Shown piece after piece: positions 1 to 9,748 of a stretch of 64,000 nt of DNA (the stretch's first letter is position 1; each line of letters starts with the position of its first letter). Position numbers and translations under genes: made by a program. The notes below the pieces were generated by a model. The model was given only the letters and a program-made list of their open reading frames with translations, searched no databases and was not told the origin of the DNA. The stretch comes from an uncultured beta proteobacterium (GTDB lineage Bacteria > Pseudomonadota > Gammaproteobacteria > Burkholderiales > Burkholderiaceae_C), in contig CAILAY010000020.1 of assembly GCA_903832285.1 (NCBI GenBank), positions 1 through 64,000 of the forward strand, given 5' to 3'.

Positions 1-829
<829 letters not shown>

Positions 830-918
830 TTTTCTAGGCGACTGCATCTAGCGGCGCGGTGCCGGGGTCAGCACAATGGGCGGCGCGTTGAGACTTTTCG
901 TCCAACGGGTCGTTCATC

Positions 919-2163
919 ATGCGTAAACCGGCGTCAAAGAATCCTCTCAAGCACCTGCGCGCTTCCGACCTGAGGGGTATCGCGCAACTCGCCACTGAGG
1001 CCACCACCAGTGTCGCCCGCATCGCCGAAGGTGTGCACCAATCGGTGTGGGACACGCTGGGTGTGGCGGGCAGGTCGCCGGGGCAAACCGGCGGCATCAC
1101 GGGTTTCGTTTACCAGGCGGTGCAGGGTGTGGCACAACTGCTCGGCAAAGGCGCGGATGCGCTGTTGGCAACCCTGCAAATGCGGCTCGAATCGAAGCAG
1201 GGAACCGAACCCGGGACGCCCCAGCGTGAGGCTGCGCTGGCGGTGCTCAACGGGGTGATGGGAGACAGGTTGCTGAGCAGCAAAAACCCGCTGGCTACGC
1301 CCATGACACTGCGTCATCTTGGCGTCGCGCTGAATTGGCAAGCTCCGCCCGCAGGGCTCAAGCCCAGGGTGTTGCTGATGATTCACGGGTTGTGCATGAA
1401 CGATCTGCAATGGGGTGCACAACACCAGGGCCAGGTCGTGAACCACGCAGAGGCGCTCGCGTCAGTCCGGGATTCCACACCTCTGTATCTGCGCTACAAC
1501 TCTGGTCTGCATGTGTCGAAAAATGGCCATGAACTCTCGCAACAACTCGAACAACTCGTCAGCCAATGGCCCGTGCCGCTGGAGGAAATCAACGTGGTGG
1601 CACACAGCATGGGTGGCCTGCTGATTCGCAGTGCCCTGCACGTTGCCCGGCAGCAGGGTCTGCGCTGGCGCGGACAAGTCAAGAGCATCGTGTTCCTTGG
1701 CACGCCACATCATGGTGCGCCGCTGGAACGGGCCGGCAACTGGATCGACACCTTGCTGGCTAGCACGCCCTATACCGCACCGCTGGCACAGTTGGGCAAA
1801 CTGCGCAGCGCGGGCGTCACCGATCTGCGCTATGGCCTGGTGCTGGACGAGGACTGGCAGGGGCGCGACCGGTTCGAGCGAACGCACGACCAGCGTCAAG
1901 TGCTGCCCTTGCCCGAAGGCGTGGCCTGTTTCGCCGTGGCCGCGACCCTGGCCGGCAAGCGAAGTACGCTCGCCGATCGGTTGATCGGTGACGGGCTCGT
2001 GCCCTTGCGAAGCGCTTTGGGGCAGCACGATGACGCCCGGCGCTGCCTGATTTTCGCGAAGGAGTCGCAATGGATTGCCTACCGAACCGGCCACTTTGAC
2101 TTGCTCGCCCGCCCTGAGGTGACGCAGCAGCTGCTGCGCTGGCTCACGCCTGCAGTGGGGTGA
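919..2163 (+). CDS. alpha/beta hydrolase, lipase/PGAP1-like
   Basis: This 414-residue protein has an alpha/beta-hydrolase core. The oxyanion-hole region is MIHGLCMND near residue 155, the nucleophile elbow is VAHSMGGL near residue 228 (GxSxG form), and a candidate catalytic His lies in TGHFDLL near the C terminus. The first 130 residues are a helical, non-conserved extension. There is no clear signal peptide, so a cytoplasmic or peripheral membrane location is likely. The fold resembles triacylglycerol lipases and PGAP1-like esterases; the natural substrate cannot be told from sequence. The gene stands alone between ettA and the GntR-linked operon. Confidence 0.8.
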   Translation: MRKPASKNPLKHLRASDLRGIAQLATEATTSVARIAEGVHQSVWDTLGVAGRSPGQTGGITGFVYQAVQGVAQLLGKGADALLATLQMRLESKQGTEPGTPQREAALAVLNGVMGDRLLSSKNPLATPMTLRHLGVALNWQAPPAGLKPRVLLMIHGLCMNDLQWGAQHQGQVVNHAEALASVRDSTPLYLRYNSGLHVSKNGHELSQQLEQLVSQWPVPLEEINVVAHSMGGLLIRSALHVARQQGLRWRGQVKSIVFLGTPHHGAPLERAGNWIDTLLASTPYTAPLAQLGKLRSAGVTDLRYGLVLDEDWQGRDRFERTHDQRQVLPLPEGVACFAVAATLAGKRSTLADRLIGDGLVPLRSALGQHDDARRCLIFAKESQWIAYRTGHFDLLARPEVTQQLLRWLTPAVG

Positions 2164-2248
2164 GTGATCAATTATTTTGATCACAAAAATTTGATTGTCT
2201 TAGGTGATTTAGGGATATTTCAAAGAAAAATTTTAATTTGTGATCAAA
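2164..2248. promoter_or_regulatory. Candidate operator: three GTGATCAA half-sites before the ligase/aminotransferase/GntR operon
   Basis: Bases 2164-2184 form a perfect inverted repeat, GTGATCAA-N5-TTGATCAC. A third copy in the GTGATCAAA form lies at 2240-2248, giving a second larger inverted pair with 2176-2187 (TTTGATCACAAA against TTTGTGATCAAA). The region is AT-rich in an otherwise GC-rich stretch and ends 45 nt before the start codon of the first operon gene. The last gene of that operon encodes a GntR regulator, so autoregulation through these sites is the obvious inference. Confidence 0.6.
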
Positions 2249-2292
2249 TATAGGTGCTGTGCCTCGCCTTCGTGATGCGCCGAAAGACACCC

Positions 2293-3627
2293 ATGAATGA
2301 CCCCATCGCGCAGTTGCTCTCCGAGCACCGCATCCACGAAGTGGAGTGCGTGATCCCTGACATGACCGGCATTGCCCGCGGCAAGATCCTGCCCAAGGAC
2401 CTGTTCCTCGCCGCCGGTGAAATGCGGCTGCCAAAGAGCGTGCTGCTCAACACCGTGAATGGCCAGCAGCCCGACAACGGGCCGCATGTGGGCGATACCG
2501 ATCCGGACATGGTGTGCAAACCCGACGTCGCCACCTTTCGCGTCGTTCCCTGGGCTGCCGAACCGGTGGCGGTGGTGATCCACGACTGCTTTGAATGGGA
2601 TGGCTCGCCCGTGGCGTTGTCGCCGCGCGCGGTGCTGCGCCGAGTCATCGAACTCTACACACAGCACGGCTGGCAACCGGTGGTGGCACCCGAAATGGAA
2701 TTCTTCCTGGTCGCGCGTCAGCAGAACCCGCACGAGCCGCTACATCCTCCCATCGGCCGCACCGGCAAGCCCGAAGCGGGAAGGCAAAGCTACTCGGTCG
2801 ACGCAGTGAACGATTTCGATCCCTTTTTTATGGAACTGTCGAGTTTTTGCGCGGTGCACCGGCTCGGCGTCGAGACCTTGATTCACGAGGCCGGCGCCGG
2901 CCAGATGGAGATCAACTTCGCGCATGGCGATCCGCTGGAATTGGCCGACCGCGTGTTCCTGTTCAAGCGCACGGTGCGTGAGACTGCGCTGCGCCACGGC
3001 ATCTTCGCCACCTTCATGGCCAAACCGATGGAAATGGAACCGGGCAGCGCCATGCATATCCATCAGAGCATCGTTGATGTCGACGGCCACAATCTCTTCA
3101 GCCAACTCGATGGCAGCGCCAGTCCGGCCTTTTTTCACTACATCGCGGGACTGCAGAACTACGTGCCGCAGGTGATGCCGATGTTTGCGCCCTACGTCAA
3201 TTCCTACCGCCGTCTTGCACCCCACATGTCGGCGCCAACGAATGTGCGCTGGGGCTACGACAACCGCACCTGTGGCATCCGCATCCCGAAGTCAGGGCAT
3301 CAGGCGAGGCGCGTGGAGAACCGGGTGCCGGGCGTCGACGTGAATCCCTATCTGGCGCTTGCCGCCACCCTCGCCTGCGGCTATCTGGGGATAATGGAAG
3401 CACGTCAACCGGCCGAGGCGGTGAGCACCAGCGCCTGGAACATGGAGCATGAACTGCCACGCCATCTGGAGGATGCGATTGAATTGCTGCGCGCCTGCGA
3501 ACCCGTGCGTGCACTGCTGGGCACCGGGTTTGTCGACGCGTTCTGCGCAGTGAAGGAACTGGAATTCGGCACCTATAACCGCGTCATCAGTTCCTGGGAA
3601 CGCGAACATCTGCTGCTGCTGGTGTAG
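2293..3627 (+). CDS. Glutamine synthetase-family ligase (gamma-glutamylputrescine synthetase-like)
   Basis: This 444-residue protein belongs to the glutamine synthetase superfamily, type I/PuuA-like. It has the catalytic beta-barrel motifs APEMEFFL (about residue 135), GAGQMEINFAHGDP (about 205), SAMHIHQS (about 255) and NVRWGYDNRTCGIRIP (about 320). Such enzymes glutamylate amines such as putrescine using ATP. The start at 2293 is chosen because homologues begin close to the MNDPIAQLL segment and the longer frame adds only non-conserved residues. The gene is followed after 4 nt by a class III aminotransferase and then by a GntR regulator, which fits amine or amino-acid catabolism. Whether the substrate is putrescine or another amine is not decided by the sequence. 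Confidence 0.85.
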   Translation: MNDPIAQLLSEHRIHEVECVIPDMTGIARGKILPKDLFLAAGEMRLPKSVLLNTVNGQQPDNGPHVGDTDPDMVCKPDVATFRVVPWAAEPVAVVIHDCFEWDGSPVALSPRAVLRRVIELYTQHGWQPVVAPEMEFFLVARQQNPHEPLHPPIGRTGKPEAGRQSYSVDAVNDFDPFFMELSSFCAVHRLGVETLIHEAGAGQMEINFAHGDPLELADRVFLFKRTVRETALRHGIFATFMAKPMEMEPGSAMHIHQSIVDVDGHNLFSQLDGSASPAFFHYIAGLQNYVPQVMPMFAPYVNSYRRLAPHMSAPTNVRWGYDNRTCGIRIPKSGHQARRVENRVPGVDVNPYLALAATLACGYLGIMEARQPAEAVSTSAWNMEHELPRHLEDAIELLRACEPVRALLGTGFVDAFCAVKELEFGTYNRVISSWEREHLLLLV

Positions 3628-3631
3628 TGCC

Positions 3632-5011
3632 ATGAAGAGTCAATCCAGTTCTTTCTCCAGAGACGTCGACCGTCAGGCAATGCGGTTGTTTCTGCAACGT
3701 GAACAGGCCGCTTTCACCGCGCACAATCCGAATTCTCTGGAACTGTCGCGGCGCGCAAGCGCGCACCTGTTGTTCGGCGTGCCGCTGCACTGGATGAACG
3801 ACTGGGGCACGCCGTTTGCGCTGCAGGTGGCGCAGGCGCGAGGCGCACAACTGGTCGATGTCGACGGCCACACGCTGTCCGACTTTTGCCTGGGCGACAC
3901 CGGCGCCATGTTCGGCCACTCGCCCGTGCCCGTGACACAGGCCGTGGCGGCCCAACTGCAGCACGGCATCACGGCAATGCTGGCCAGCGAGGACGCCGCC
4001 GTTGTGGGGGAACTGCTGAGCGCGCGCTTTGGTCTGCCGTTCTGGCAGTTCGCGATGACCGCTACCGACGCGAACCGTTTCGTGCTGCGCTGGCTGCGCG
4101 CGGCCAGCGGTCGTGCCAGGATCATCGTTTTCAACGGCTGCTACCACGGCACGGTGGACGACGTGTTCGTCGATCTGATCGACGGCCAACCGGTGCAGCG
4201 CGACAGCCTGCTGGGACAGGTGCACGACCTCACGGCGCACACGGTGGTGGTCGAGTTCAACGACCTCGTGTCTCTCGAAGCGGCCCTGTCAAATGGCGAT
4301 GTGGCCTGCGTGCTGGCCGAGCCCGCCATGACGAACATCGGCATGGTGCTGCCCGACGCCGGCTACTGGGAAGCGGCGCAGGCGTTGATACGGCGACACG
4401 GTGCTGCGTTGGTGCTGGACGAAACGCACACCATCAGCTGTGGACCCGGCGGCTATGCCCGCGCCCACGGCCTGCAGCCTGACGCCGTCGTGCTCGGCAA
4501 ACCGCTGGGCGGGGGTGTTCCCTGCGCGGCTTACGGATTCAGCGCGGACTGGGCGCAGCGCGCGGTGCAGGCCAAACTCGACGCGCCGCCTGGCCACTCC
4601 GGCATCGGCACGACGCTCAGTGGCAACCTGCTCGCGATGGCGGCGATGCGGGCCACGTTGTCGGAGTTGATGACCGATGCGGTCTACGTGCCCATGCTGG
4701 TCTTGGCGACCACGCTGGCAGGCGGGCTGCGCGCCGTGATCGGACGCTATGGCCTGCCCTGGTGCGTGACGCAACTGGGCGCGCGCTGCGAGTTCCAGTT
4801 TCGCGTCACGCCGCCGCACAATGGCGACGAAGCTGGCGCTGCGCTCGACCCCGAACTGGAGCATCTGATCCATCTCGCCTTGCTCAATCGCGGCGTCATG
4901 ATCACGCCCTTTCACAACATGATGCTGGTCTGTCCGGCCACAACACAAGCCGACGTTGAAAGACTTTTGAGTGCCTTCGACGAGGTGCTGGGCCAGCTTT
5001 GCCATGGCTGA
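3632..5011 (+). CDS. Class III (PLP-dependent) aminotransferase
   Basis: This 459-residue fold-type I PLP enzyme has the class III signature LDETHTISCGPGGYARAHGL (the Asp holds the pyridine nitrogen) followed by VLGKPLGGG, whose Lys should form the Schiff base near residue 290. Overall it is closest to the glutamate-1-semialdehyde aminomutase/omega-aminotransferase branch. It is not hemL, because that is a housekeeping gene with a different context. It is translated 4 nt after the ligase and overlaps the regulator by 8 nt. The likely role is transamination of an amine or amino acid handled by the upstream ligase. Confidence 0.8.
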   Translation: MKSQSSSFSRDVDRQAMRLFLQREQAAFTAHNPNSLELSRRASAHLLFGVPLHWMNDWGTPFALQVAQARGAQLVDVDGHTLSDFCLGDTGAMFGHSPVPVTQAVAAQLQHGITAMLASEDAAVVGELLSARFGLPFWQFAMTATDANRFVLRWLRAASGRARIIVFNGCYHGTVDDVFVDLIDGQPVQRDSLLGQVHDLTAHTVVVEFNDLVSLEAALSNGDVACVLAEPAMTNIGMVLPDAGYWEAAQALIRRHGAALVLDETHTISCGPGGYARAHGLQPDAVVLGKPLGGGVPCAAYGFSADWAQRAVQAKLDAPPGHSGIGTTLSGNLLAMAAMRATLSELMTDAVYVPMLVLATTLAGGLRAVIGRYGLPWCVTQLGARCEFQFRVTPPHNGDEAGAALDPELEHLIHLALLNRGVMITPFHNMMLVCPATTQADVERLLSAFDEVLGQLCHG

Positions 5012-5729
5012 GAAGAGAGTCAAGGCGGCGACGGGGCAGCCCACAGCCTGCGCCGTCCCTGGAATCACCGGTTCGACGCAGCAGGACGATTGCTACCGGC
5101 GACTGCGCCAATGGGTCACGGTGGGCCGTTTTCTTCCGGGCGAGCGGCTGAAGATTCGCGCCGTGGCAGCCGAGTTGGGTGTCGGACTCATGCCGGTGCG
5201 CGCTGCCTTGCAGCGGCTCGCGGCCGAGGGCGCGCTGGTGAACATTCCCAACGCCGGCGTGGCGGTGCCGTCCTTGTCGCGGGCCGAGTTCGACGACGTG
5301 CTTGACATGCGCCTGTTGCTCGAAGGCGAGGCCGCGGAGCGCGGCAGCCTGCGCCTGAGCACGGCAGAACAGGCGCGTTTGAAACTGCTGGACAAGCGCA
5401 TGGCAGCGGCACTCGCGGTGGCCGACGCCAAAACCTACCTGGAGGACAACGAGGAATTCCATCTCATCCTCTATCGTGCCGCGGGCTCACCGAGCCTGCT
5501 GGCCTTGATCGAAACGTTATGGCTCAAGGTGGGGCCGCTGTCGAACCAGTTGTTTGATCACGCCGATGCCTTGCCCGTGCTGAACAACGCGCACGACGAT
5601 GTGCTGCTGGCGCTAGTGCGTCGCGACAGCTCGGCCGTGCGCCGCGCGATCGAACGTGACCTGTTTGTCGCAGGTCAGTTTTTGCGCCAGGTCTGCCGTG
5701 GCGGCGTGGCAAAGCGCAGCGCGCCTTAG
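5004..5729 (+). CDS. GntR-family (FCD domain) transcriptional regulator
   Basis: This 241-residue regulator has an N-terminal winged helix (about residues 30-95, LKIRAVAAELGVGLMPVRAA) and an all-helical FCD ligand-binding domain. The FCD part contains the metal/ligand residues of RLLLEGEAAERG, DNEEFH and NNAHDDVLLAL. The start at 5004 overlaps the aminotransferase stop by 8 nt and gives a standard-length N terminus. It very probably controls its own operon through the GTGATCAA repeats at 2164-2248. Its 3' end overlaps the convergent peptidase gene by 4 nt. Confidence 0.88.
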   Translation: MAEKRVKAATGQPTACAVPGITGSTQQDDCYRRLRQWVTVGRFLPGERLKIRAVAAELGVGLMPVRAALQRLAAEGALVNIPNAGVAVPSLSRAEFDDVLDMRLLLEGEAAERGSLRLSTAEQARLKLLDKRMAAALAVADAKTYLEDNEEFHLILYRAAGSPSLLALIETLWLKVGPLSNQLFDHADALPVLNNAHDDVLLALVRRDSSAVRRAIERDLFVAGQFLRQVCRGGVAKRSAP

Positions 5730-6742
5730 GCTTGGGATGCTGCCAAGTCGGTCGCACTTGGTAAAGTGAGCTTTCCGATGGACACGCTCTTGGCTGCCAG
5801 CACGGCGCGCATCGTAGCCCGCGCCGTGACCTCGGCCGCCATCGTCCCCAGTAGCAACAGGCTCAAGGTCTTTTTGGACTTGCCGGTTCCCAGCGTGAAC
5901 AGCGTGTCGCCGTCAAGCTGGGTATGCACCGGGTTGATGGTGCGCGCCAGGCCGTCGTGGCCCATCAGCGCGAGGCGCTGCGCCTGCGCCTTGCTGATCA
6001 CGGCGTCGGTGGCGATGACGCCGATGGTGGTGTTGGTGCCGGCGAGCAGCGGCGCCGCCATCTTGCCGCCTAACATGGCGCGTCGGCTGTCCATCAGTTT
6101 GAGTCCTCGCGCCGTGGTGCGGGCACCGGCCAGGATGCGTCCCGTGTTGGCGTCGAGCACATCCCCCACAGCGTTGCAGGCGATGAGCGCGCCCACCGTG
6201 ACGCCGTCGAGAGTGATTGAAGCCGTGCCGACGCCGCCCTTCATGGCGCGCGCCATGCCGAACAACTTGCCGACAGAGGCGCCTGATCCCGCACCAACAT
6301 TGCCTTCGGTGGGACGCCGATTCGATGCTGCAGTGCAGGCCAGGTAGCCCGCCTGTGCGTCGGGGCGAATGCTCGCGTCACCCATCATCAGGTCGAACAG
6401 CACGGCTGATGGCACCAGCGGCAATCGGCCCACACCCACGTCGTAGCCCACGCCCTGTTCCTCCAGCCAGCGCACCGCGCCGGTGGCGGCCTCCAGCCCC
6501 CAAGCGCTGCCGCCGGCCAGAACGATGGCGTGGACCCTCTCCACCAAATTTCCGGGTTGCAGCAAATCGGTTTCGCGCGTCCCCGGTGCGGCACCGCGCA
6601 CATCCACGCCGCCCACGGCCCCGTCTTTCGCGATGATGACGGTGCAGCCCGTGGGCCGGCGGGCATCCGAGAAGTGGCCGACCTCGATGCCGGCGACCTG
6701 CGTGATGGCACCGGCGCCGCCGCCTGCGGCCGTGCGGCTCAT
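5726..6742 (-). CDS. P1 (S58) family peptidase, DmpA-like
   Basis: This 338-residue protein matches the S58/DmpA family of self-cleaving N-terminal nucleophile aminopeptidases. Family landmarks are VRGAAPGTRETDLL, LAGGSAWGLEAATG, GNVGAGSGASVGKLFG, ACNAVGDV and NTTIGVIATDA. The last motif should contain the autocleavage site that frees the nucleophile Thr. The start at 6742 (MSRTAAGG) is the one that fits the family. It lies 4 nt after the stop of the small cytochrome gene, so it is probably the last gene of the sorAB transcript, although no functional link is known. Confidence 0.88.
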   Translation of the reverse strand: MSRTAAGGGAGAITQVAGIEVGHFSDARRPTGCTVIIAKDGAVGGVDVRGAAPGTRETDLLQPGNLVERVHAIVLAGGSAWGLEAATGAVRWLEEQGVGYDVGVGRLPLVPSAVLFDLMMGDASIRPDAQAGYLACTAASNRRPTEGNVGAGSGASVGKLFGMARAMKGGVGTASITLDGVTVGALIACNAVGDVLDANTGRILAGARTTARGLKLMDSRRAMLGGKMAAPLLAGTNTTIGVIATDAVISKAQAQRLALMGHDGLARTINPVHTQLDGDTLFTLGTGKSKKTLSLLLLGTMAAEVTARATMRAVLAAKSVSIGKLTLPSATDLAASQA

Positions 6743-6746
6743 CGGA

Positions 6747-7079
6747 TCACTTTGGCTGTTCGTTGCCGTAGGTCTTGACCAGATAGTCGACGATTGCCGG
6801 CATGTCCGCATCGTCGATGGGCGCCTTGAATACCACTTTCATGCGCTTTACCATGGAGTCCCAGTAGGGGCGCGCCGCGGTGGGCGGTTGGTACAGCATG
6901 TATTCGGCCGAATGACAAGCCACGCAATTGTGCACAGCGGTGTTGAATCCGGGCAGCGAACTGGACTTGAGCTGTACGCCATCGGCAGGCAAGCGGATGC
7001 TTTTGGTGGTGGCTGTGGCAGTGCCCAAGGCGAGAAGTGAAGCGACCGCGATGATGGCGACAATGGAAGTGCGACTCAT
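6747..7079 (-). CDS. sorB: c-type cytochrome subunit of sulfite dehydrogenase (SorB-like)
   Basis: This is a 110-residue secreted monoheme cytochrome c. It has a signal peptide (MSRTSIVAIIAVASLLALG), one CVACH heme site at residues 52-56 and several downstream Met candidates for the sixth ligand. A strong AAGGAGG ribosome site abuts an ATGAACATG sequence; the second ATG gives proper spacing and is used here. The gene lies 11 nt after the molybdoenzyme gene. That pairing and the size match SorAB, in which SorB accepts electrons from sulfite oxidation at the Mo centre in the periplasm. Confidence 0.8.
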   Translation of the reverse strand: MSRTSIVAIIAVASLLALGTATATTKSIRLPADGVQLKSSSLPGFNTAVHNCVACHSAEYMLYQPPTAARPYWDSMVKRMKVVFKAPIDDADMPAIVDYLVKTYGNEQPK

Positions 7080-7090
7080 GTTCATCCTCC

Positions 7091-8326
7091 TTAGACTGCC
7101 ACGACTTTGACGGATTCGACGACGTTGCGCATATACCCGGCGGGTTGCCATAGCGCCTCCATCGGTTGACTCTGCCCGGAACGGTTCCAGGCCCGCACGC
7201 GCAGGTCATACTGGCCTTTTTCGGGCGTGAAGCCGAAGGTGAATTCGCGGAACGAATAGCGGCCCATGTCTGCGCCCAACTTGGCACCACGCCAGCTCTG
7301 ACCGCCATCCACAGAGTAGGCGACTTCACGAATGCCCTGGCCACCATCGAAGGCAATGCCGCGTACCGAAGCCAGCAGGCCCGCACGCATACGCGCGCCA
7401 TCTTGCACCGAGGTGATGAACGAGCGCACGTTGAAGCGGCCAATCGGGCGGGTGGCCGCAGGTGCCGTTCCGGGTTCGACGCAGGCGCAGTCGTTGTCTG
7501 GAATGCGGTAAGCAGGTTTCATCCAGAAGCCGTCAAAGGTTTGATCGATGACCTCAATCTCGGACAGGTGCTTGACCCAATAGGTGCCGTAGTAGCCCGG
7601 AACAATGAGCTTGACCGGGAAGCCGTTGAGAAACGGGATGTCGGTGCCGTTCATCTGGTAGGCGATCATCACCTCGCCGTCCATGGCGTGACCGATGTCC
7701 AGCGCCTTGACGAAATCGCCTCCGTCCATGACCGGATTGTCCAGGCCATTGAAGGTCACCTGGCGTGCCGAGTTTTTGAGTTGTGCACGCGCCAGGACAT
7801 CCTTCAACGGCACACCCAGCCAGCGCGCATTGCCCATCGCGCCGTTCTCCAGTTGACCACCGGTGACGCGCGGATTGAACAGGCCGCGACCATTTCCAGA
7901 ACACTGGTTGACGGCCAGATACTCGACCGGCTTGAACTCCGTGCGCAGTTGGGCCAGCGTCAACTCGAACGGTTTGCCAACGGCATTGCCGCCAATCTTG
8001 ATGACGTGTTTGTCGGCGTCGATGGACTGCGGCAGGCCGGCATTGTGATAACGCACGAAGAAGGCGTCATTCGGTGTGATGATGCCGTCGTTGAAGATCT
8101 CGAAAGGGGTTTCCAGTTGCGGCGGACGAGAGGTCAGCACGATCAGCGGGCGTTTTTCCGGATAGGCAACCAGATTGCGTTGGCCGTTGACGAAGGGGAG
8201 CGTGGCCGTTGCCGACTGTGCCAGCACCGAACGGCTGAGCAGTCCAAGTCCGGCACTGGCAAGAACGCCAGCGCCGCCAGCAAGGATTCGGCGGCGCAGC
8301 GCCTGGGGCATGTCAGATGGGGTCAT
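7091..8326 (-). CDS. sorA: Sulfite dehydrogenase, molybdopterin subunit (SorA-like)
   Basis: This 411-residue protein belongs to the sulfite oxidase/SoxC family. A signal with three arginines (RRRILAGGAG) suggests export by Tat in folded form. The Mo-binding domain holds the cofactor Cys at residue 142 in NQCSGNGRG, and the C-terminal Ig-like dimerisation domain holds VAYSVDGGQSW. A clear AAGGAAG ribosome site precedes ATG 8326, which excludes the longer upstream start. The neighbouring cytochrome gene makes a periplasmic sulfite:cytochrome c oxidoreductase the best call. A SoxC role is less likely because no other sox gene is present. Confidence 0.85.
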   Translation of the reverse strand: MTPSDMPQALRRRILAGGAGVLASAGLGLLSRSVLAQSATATLPFVNGQRNLVAYPEKRPLIVLTSRPPQLETPFEIFNDGIITPNDAFFVRYHNAGLPQSIDADKHVIKIGGNAVGKPFELTLAQLRTEFKPVEYLAVNQCSGNGRGLFNPRVTGGQLENGAMGNARWLGVPLKDVLARAQLKNSARQVTFNGLDNPVMDGGDFVKALDIGHAMDGEVMIAYQMNGTDIPFLNGFPVKLIVPGYYGTYWVKHLSEIEVIDQTFDGFWMKPAYRIPDNDCACVEPGTAPAATRPIGRFNVRSFITSVQDGARMRAGLLASVRGIAFDGGQGIREVAYSVDGGQSWRGAKLGADMGRYSFREFTFGFTPEKGQYDLRVRAWNRSGQSQPMEALWQPAGYMRNVVESVKVVAV

Positions 8327-8587
8327 GAATCTTCCTTTCGGTGTTGTCAGAGCAAAGGTATCAAATCTGGTCGCGCCATGAAGCATACAAGCCTTCGGGC
8401 AAGCTCGCTCAAAGCGCAGGCGGATGCTAGCCTAGAAACGGCACTGGCGAGCGAGGTCGCCGGCGCTGGAACAACACGTTACAACTGGCTACATCTTGGG
8501 TGGACGCTGATATGCAACGTGGGTGGCAGGCCGCTAAACTTTGATGGGCTTAAACCGCCAACAGGTTTGCCTCATCACAGGAATCAC

Positions 8588-9736
8588 TTGAACAAAAAGA
8601 CCTTTGCTATTTTGGCTATGTGGTGTGTCACCGCGGTGCCTGCTTTGGCCGATATAACGGCCCTGGTGTCGATCGAGCCGACCTCGAGCAAGGATGGGCA
8701 CATGCTGTCGCGTGGCGCGATGGAATCGTCACTGGGCAAGTTGTTGGGCCAAACCGTCAGCGTCACTGTATCCGAAGACCTGACTGACGCCATGCGCGCG
8801 ACGCGCAGTGCCGGCTACGACGTGTTCATCGGTCCGGCTCAGGTGGTGGCTTCGGCCATTGCACACGGGTATGAACTGATCGGATCGACCGATGCGGAAG
8901 AGCCCTATGTGCTGGTCGGCAGGGCAAGCATGAATTCGGTTGCCGAACTGCGCAGCGGTCGCCTTTACCTGCCGCAGCAGGATTCGATTTACACCTACAT
9001 GGCGCGTGGCGTGCTAACGGCGAATGGTCTGTCTTTCAAGGATTTGAGCAAGGTTGACTTTGCCCGTTTCCCGCAGGCGGGCCTGTCCGCCATCAGCCTG
9101 CGTGTGGCAGAGGCGACGATGGTGCGGCGTGACGACTGGGAAAGCTGGCAAAAGGAGAACCCGGGACTCGCCAGGGTGCTGGCCACTTCGAGTGCCGTTC
9201 CAGGTGGCTTCTCGGTCGCTATCAAGAAGGACCTCGCGCCAGACGTGCGCAGCCAGATGGTCAAATGGTTCGCGACGTCTGCCCGTTCGTGTGGCATGAA
9301 ACTGGTCGTGCAGCACGCCGAATTGGGCCACTACAAAACGGTCGCCGAACTCGGCACCTTCACGCCCACCAGTTTGCCTGGCGTCACGGTCGTGAATGCG
9401 GAGGATGTCAAGCGCCTGGTCGCACAGGGTGCGGTCATCATTGATACGCGCACCGAGAAGGAATTCAAGCAAAAGCACATCCCGGGGGCGAGGTTTGTTC
9501 CCTACCACGAGAAGAGCCTGAAGGATGTGGGGTACGTGGCCTCGCTCGATGATTTTTCGGGGATCAAGGCGCTGGACAGCAAGACCCCCACCATCTTCCA
9601 TTGCAACGGGGCCGAATGCTGGAAGAGTTACAAGGCCAGCCGTACCGCGGTCGCCCTCGGGTTTGGCAAGGTCTACTGGTACCGGGGCGGCATGCCTGAT
9701 TGGGAAACGACGGGGCAGATTGTCGCCAAAGAGTGA
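8588..9736 (+). CDS. Secreted PhnD-like binding protein fused to a rhodanese domain
   Basis: This 382-residue protein appears to start at a TTG (8588) preceded by AGGA. The usual longer open frame upstream is only the antisense of sorA. Residues 1-22 form a signal peptide. Residues about 23-250 resemble PhnD/type 2 periplasmic binding proteins. Residues about 265-380 are a rhodanese domain with VIIDTRTEKEFKQKHIPGA and the active loop HCNGAECWKSY (Cys 339 or 344). It is divergent from sorAB, so a role in sulfur or persulfide chemistry in the periplasm is plausible. The fused arrangement is unusual and the ligand is unknown. Confidence 0.78.
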   Translation: MNKKTFAILAMWCVTAVPALADITALVSIEPTSSKDGHMLSRGAMESSLGKLLGQTVSVTVSEDLTDAMRATRSAGYDVFIGPAQVVASAIAHGYELIGSTDAEEPYVLVGRASMNSVAELRSGRLYLPQQDSIYTYMARGVLTANGLSFKDLSKVDFARFPQAGLSAISLRVAEATMVRRDDWESWQKENPGLARVLATSSAVPGGFSVAIKKDLAPDVRSQMVKWFATSARSCGMKLVVQHAELGHYKTVAELGTFTPTSLPGVTVVNAEDVKRLVAQGAVIIDTRTEKEFKQKHIPGARFVPYHEKSLKDVGYVASLDDFSGIKALDSKTPTIFHCNGAECWKSYKASRTAVALGFGKVYWYRGGMPDWETTGQIVAKE

Positions 9737-9748
9737 GTGCCGGTCGAC

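Noticed and set aside
7166-8587. A very long plus-strand open frame running into the PhnD/rhodanese gene
   Set aside because: Its first 1.1 kb is the antisense of sorA. The signal peptide, ribosome site and domains begin only at TTG 8588.
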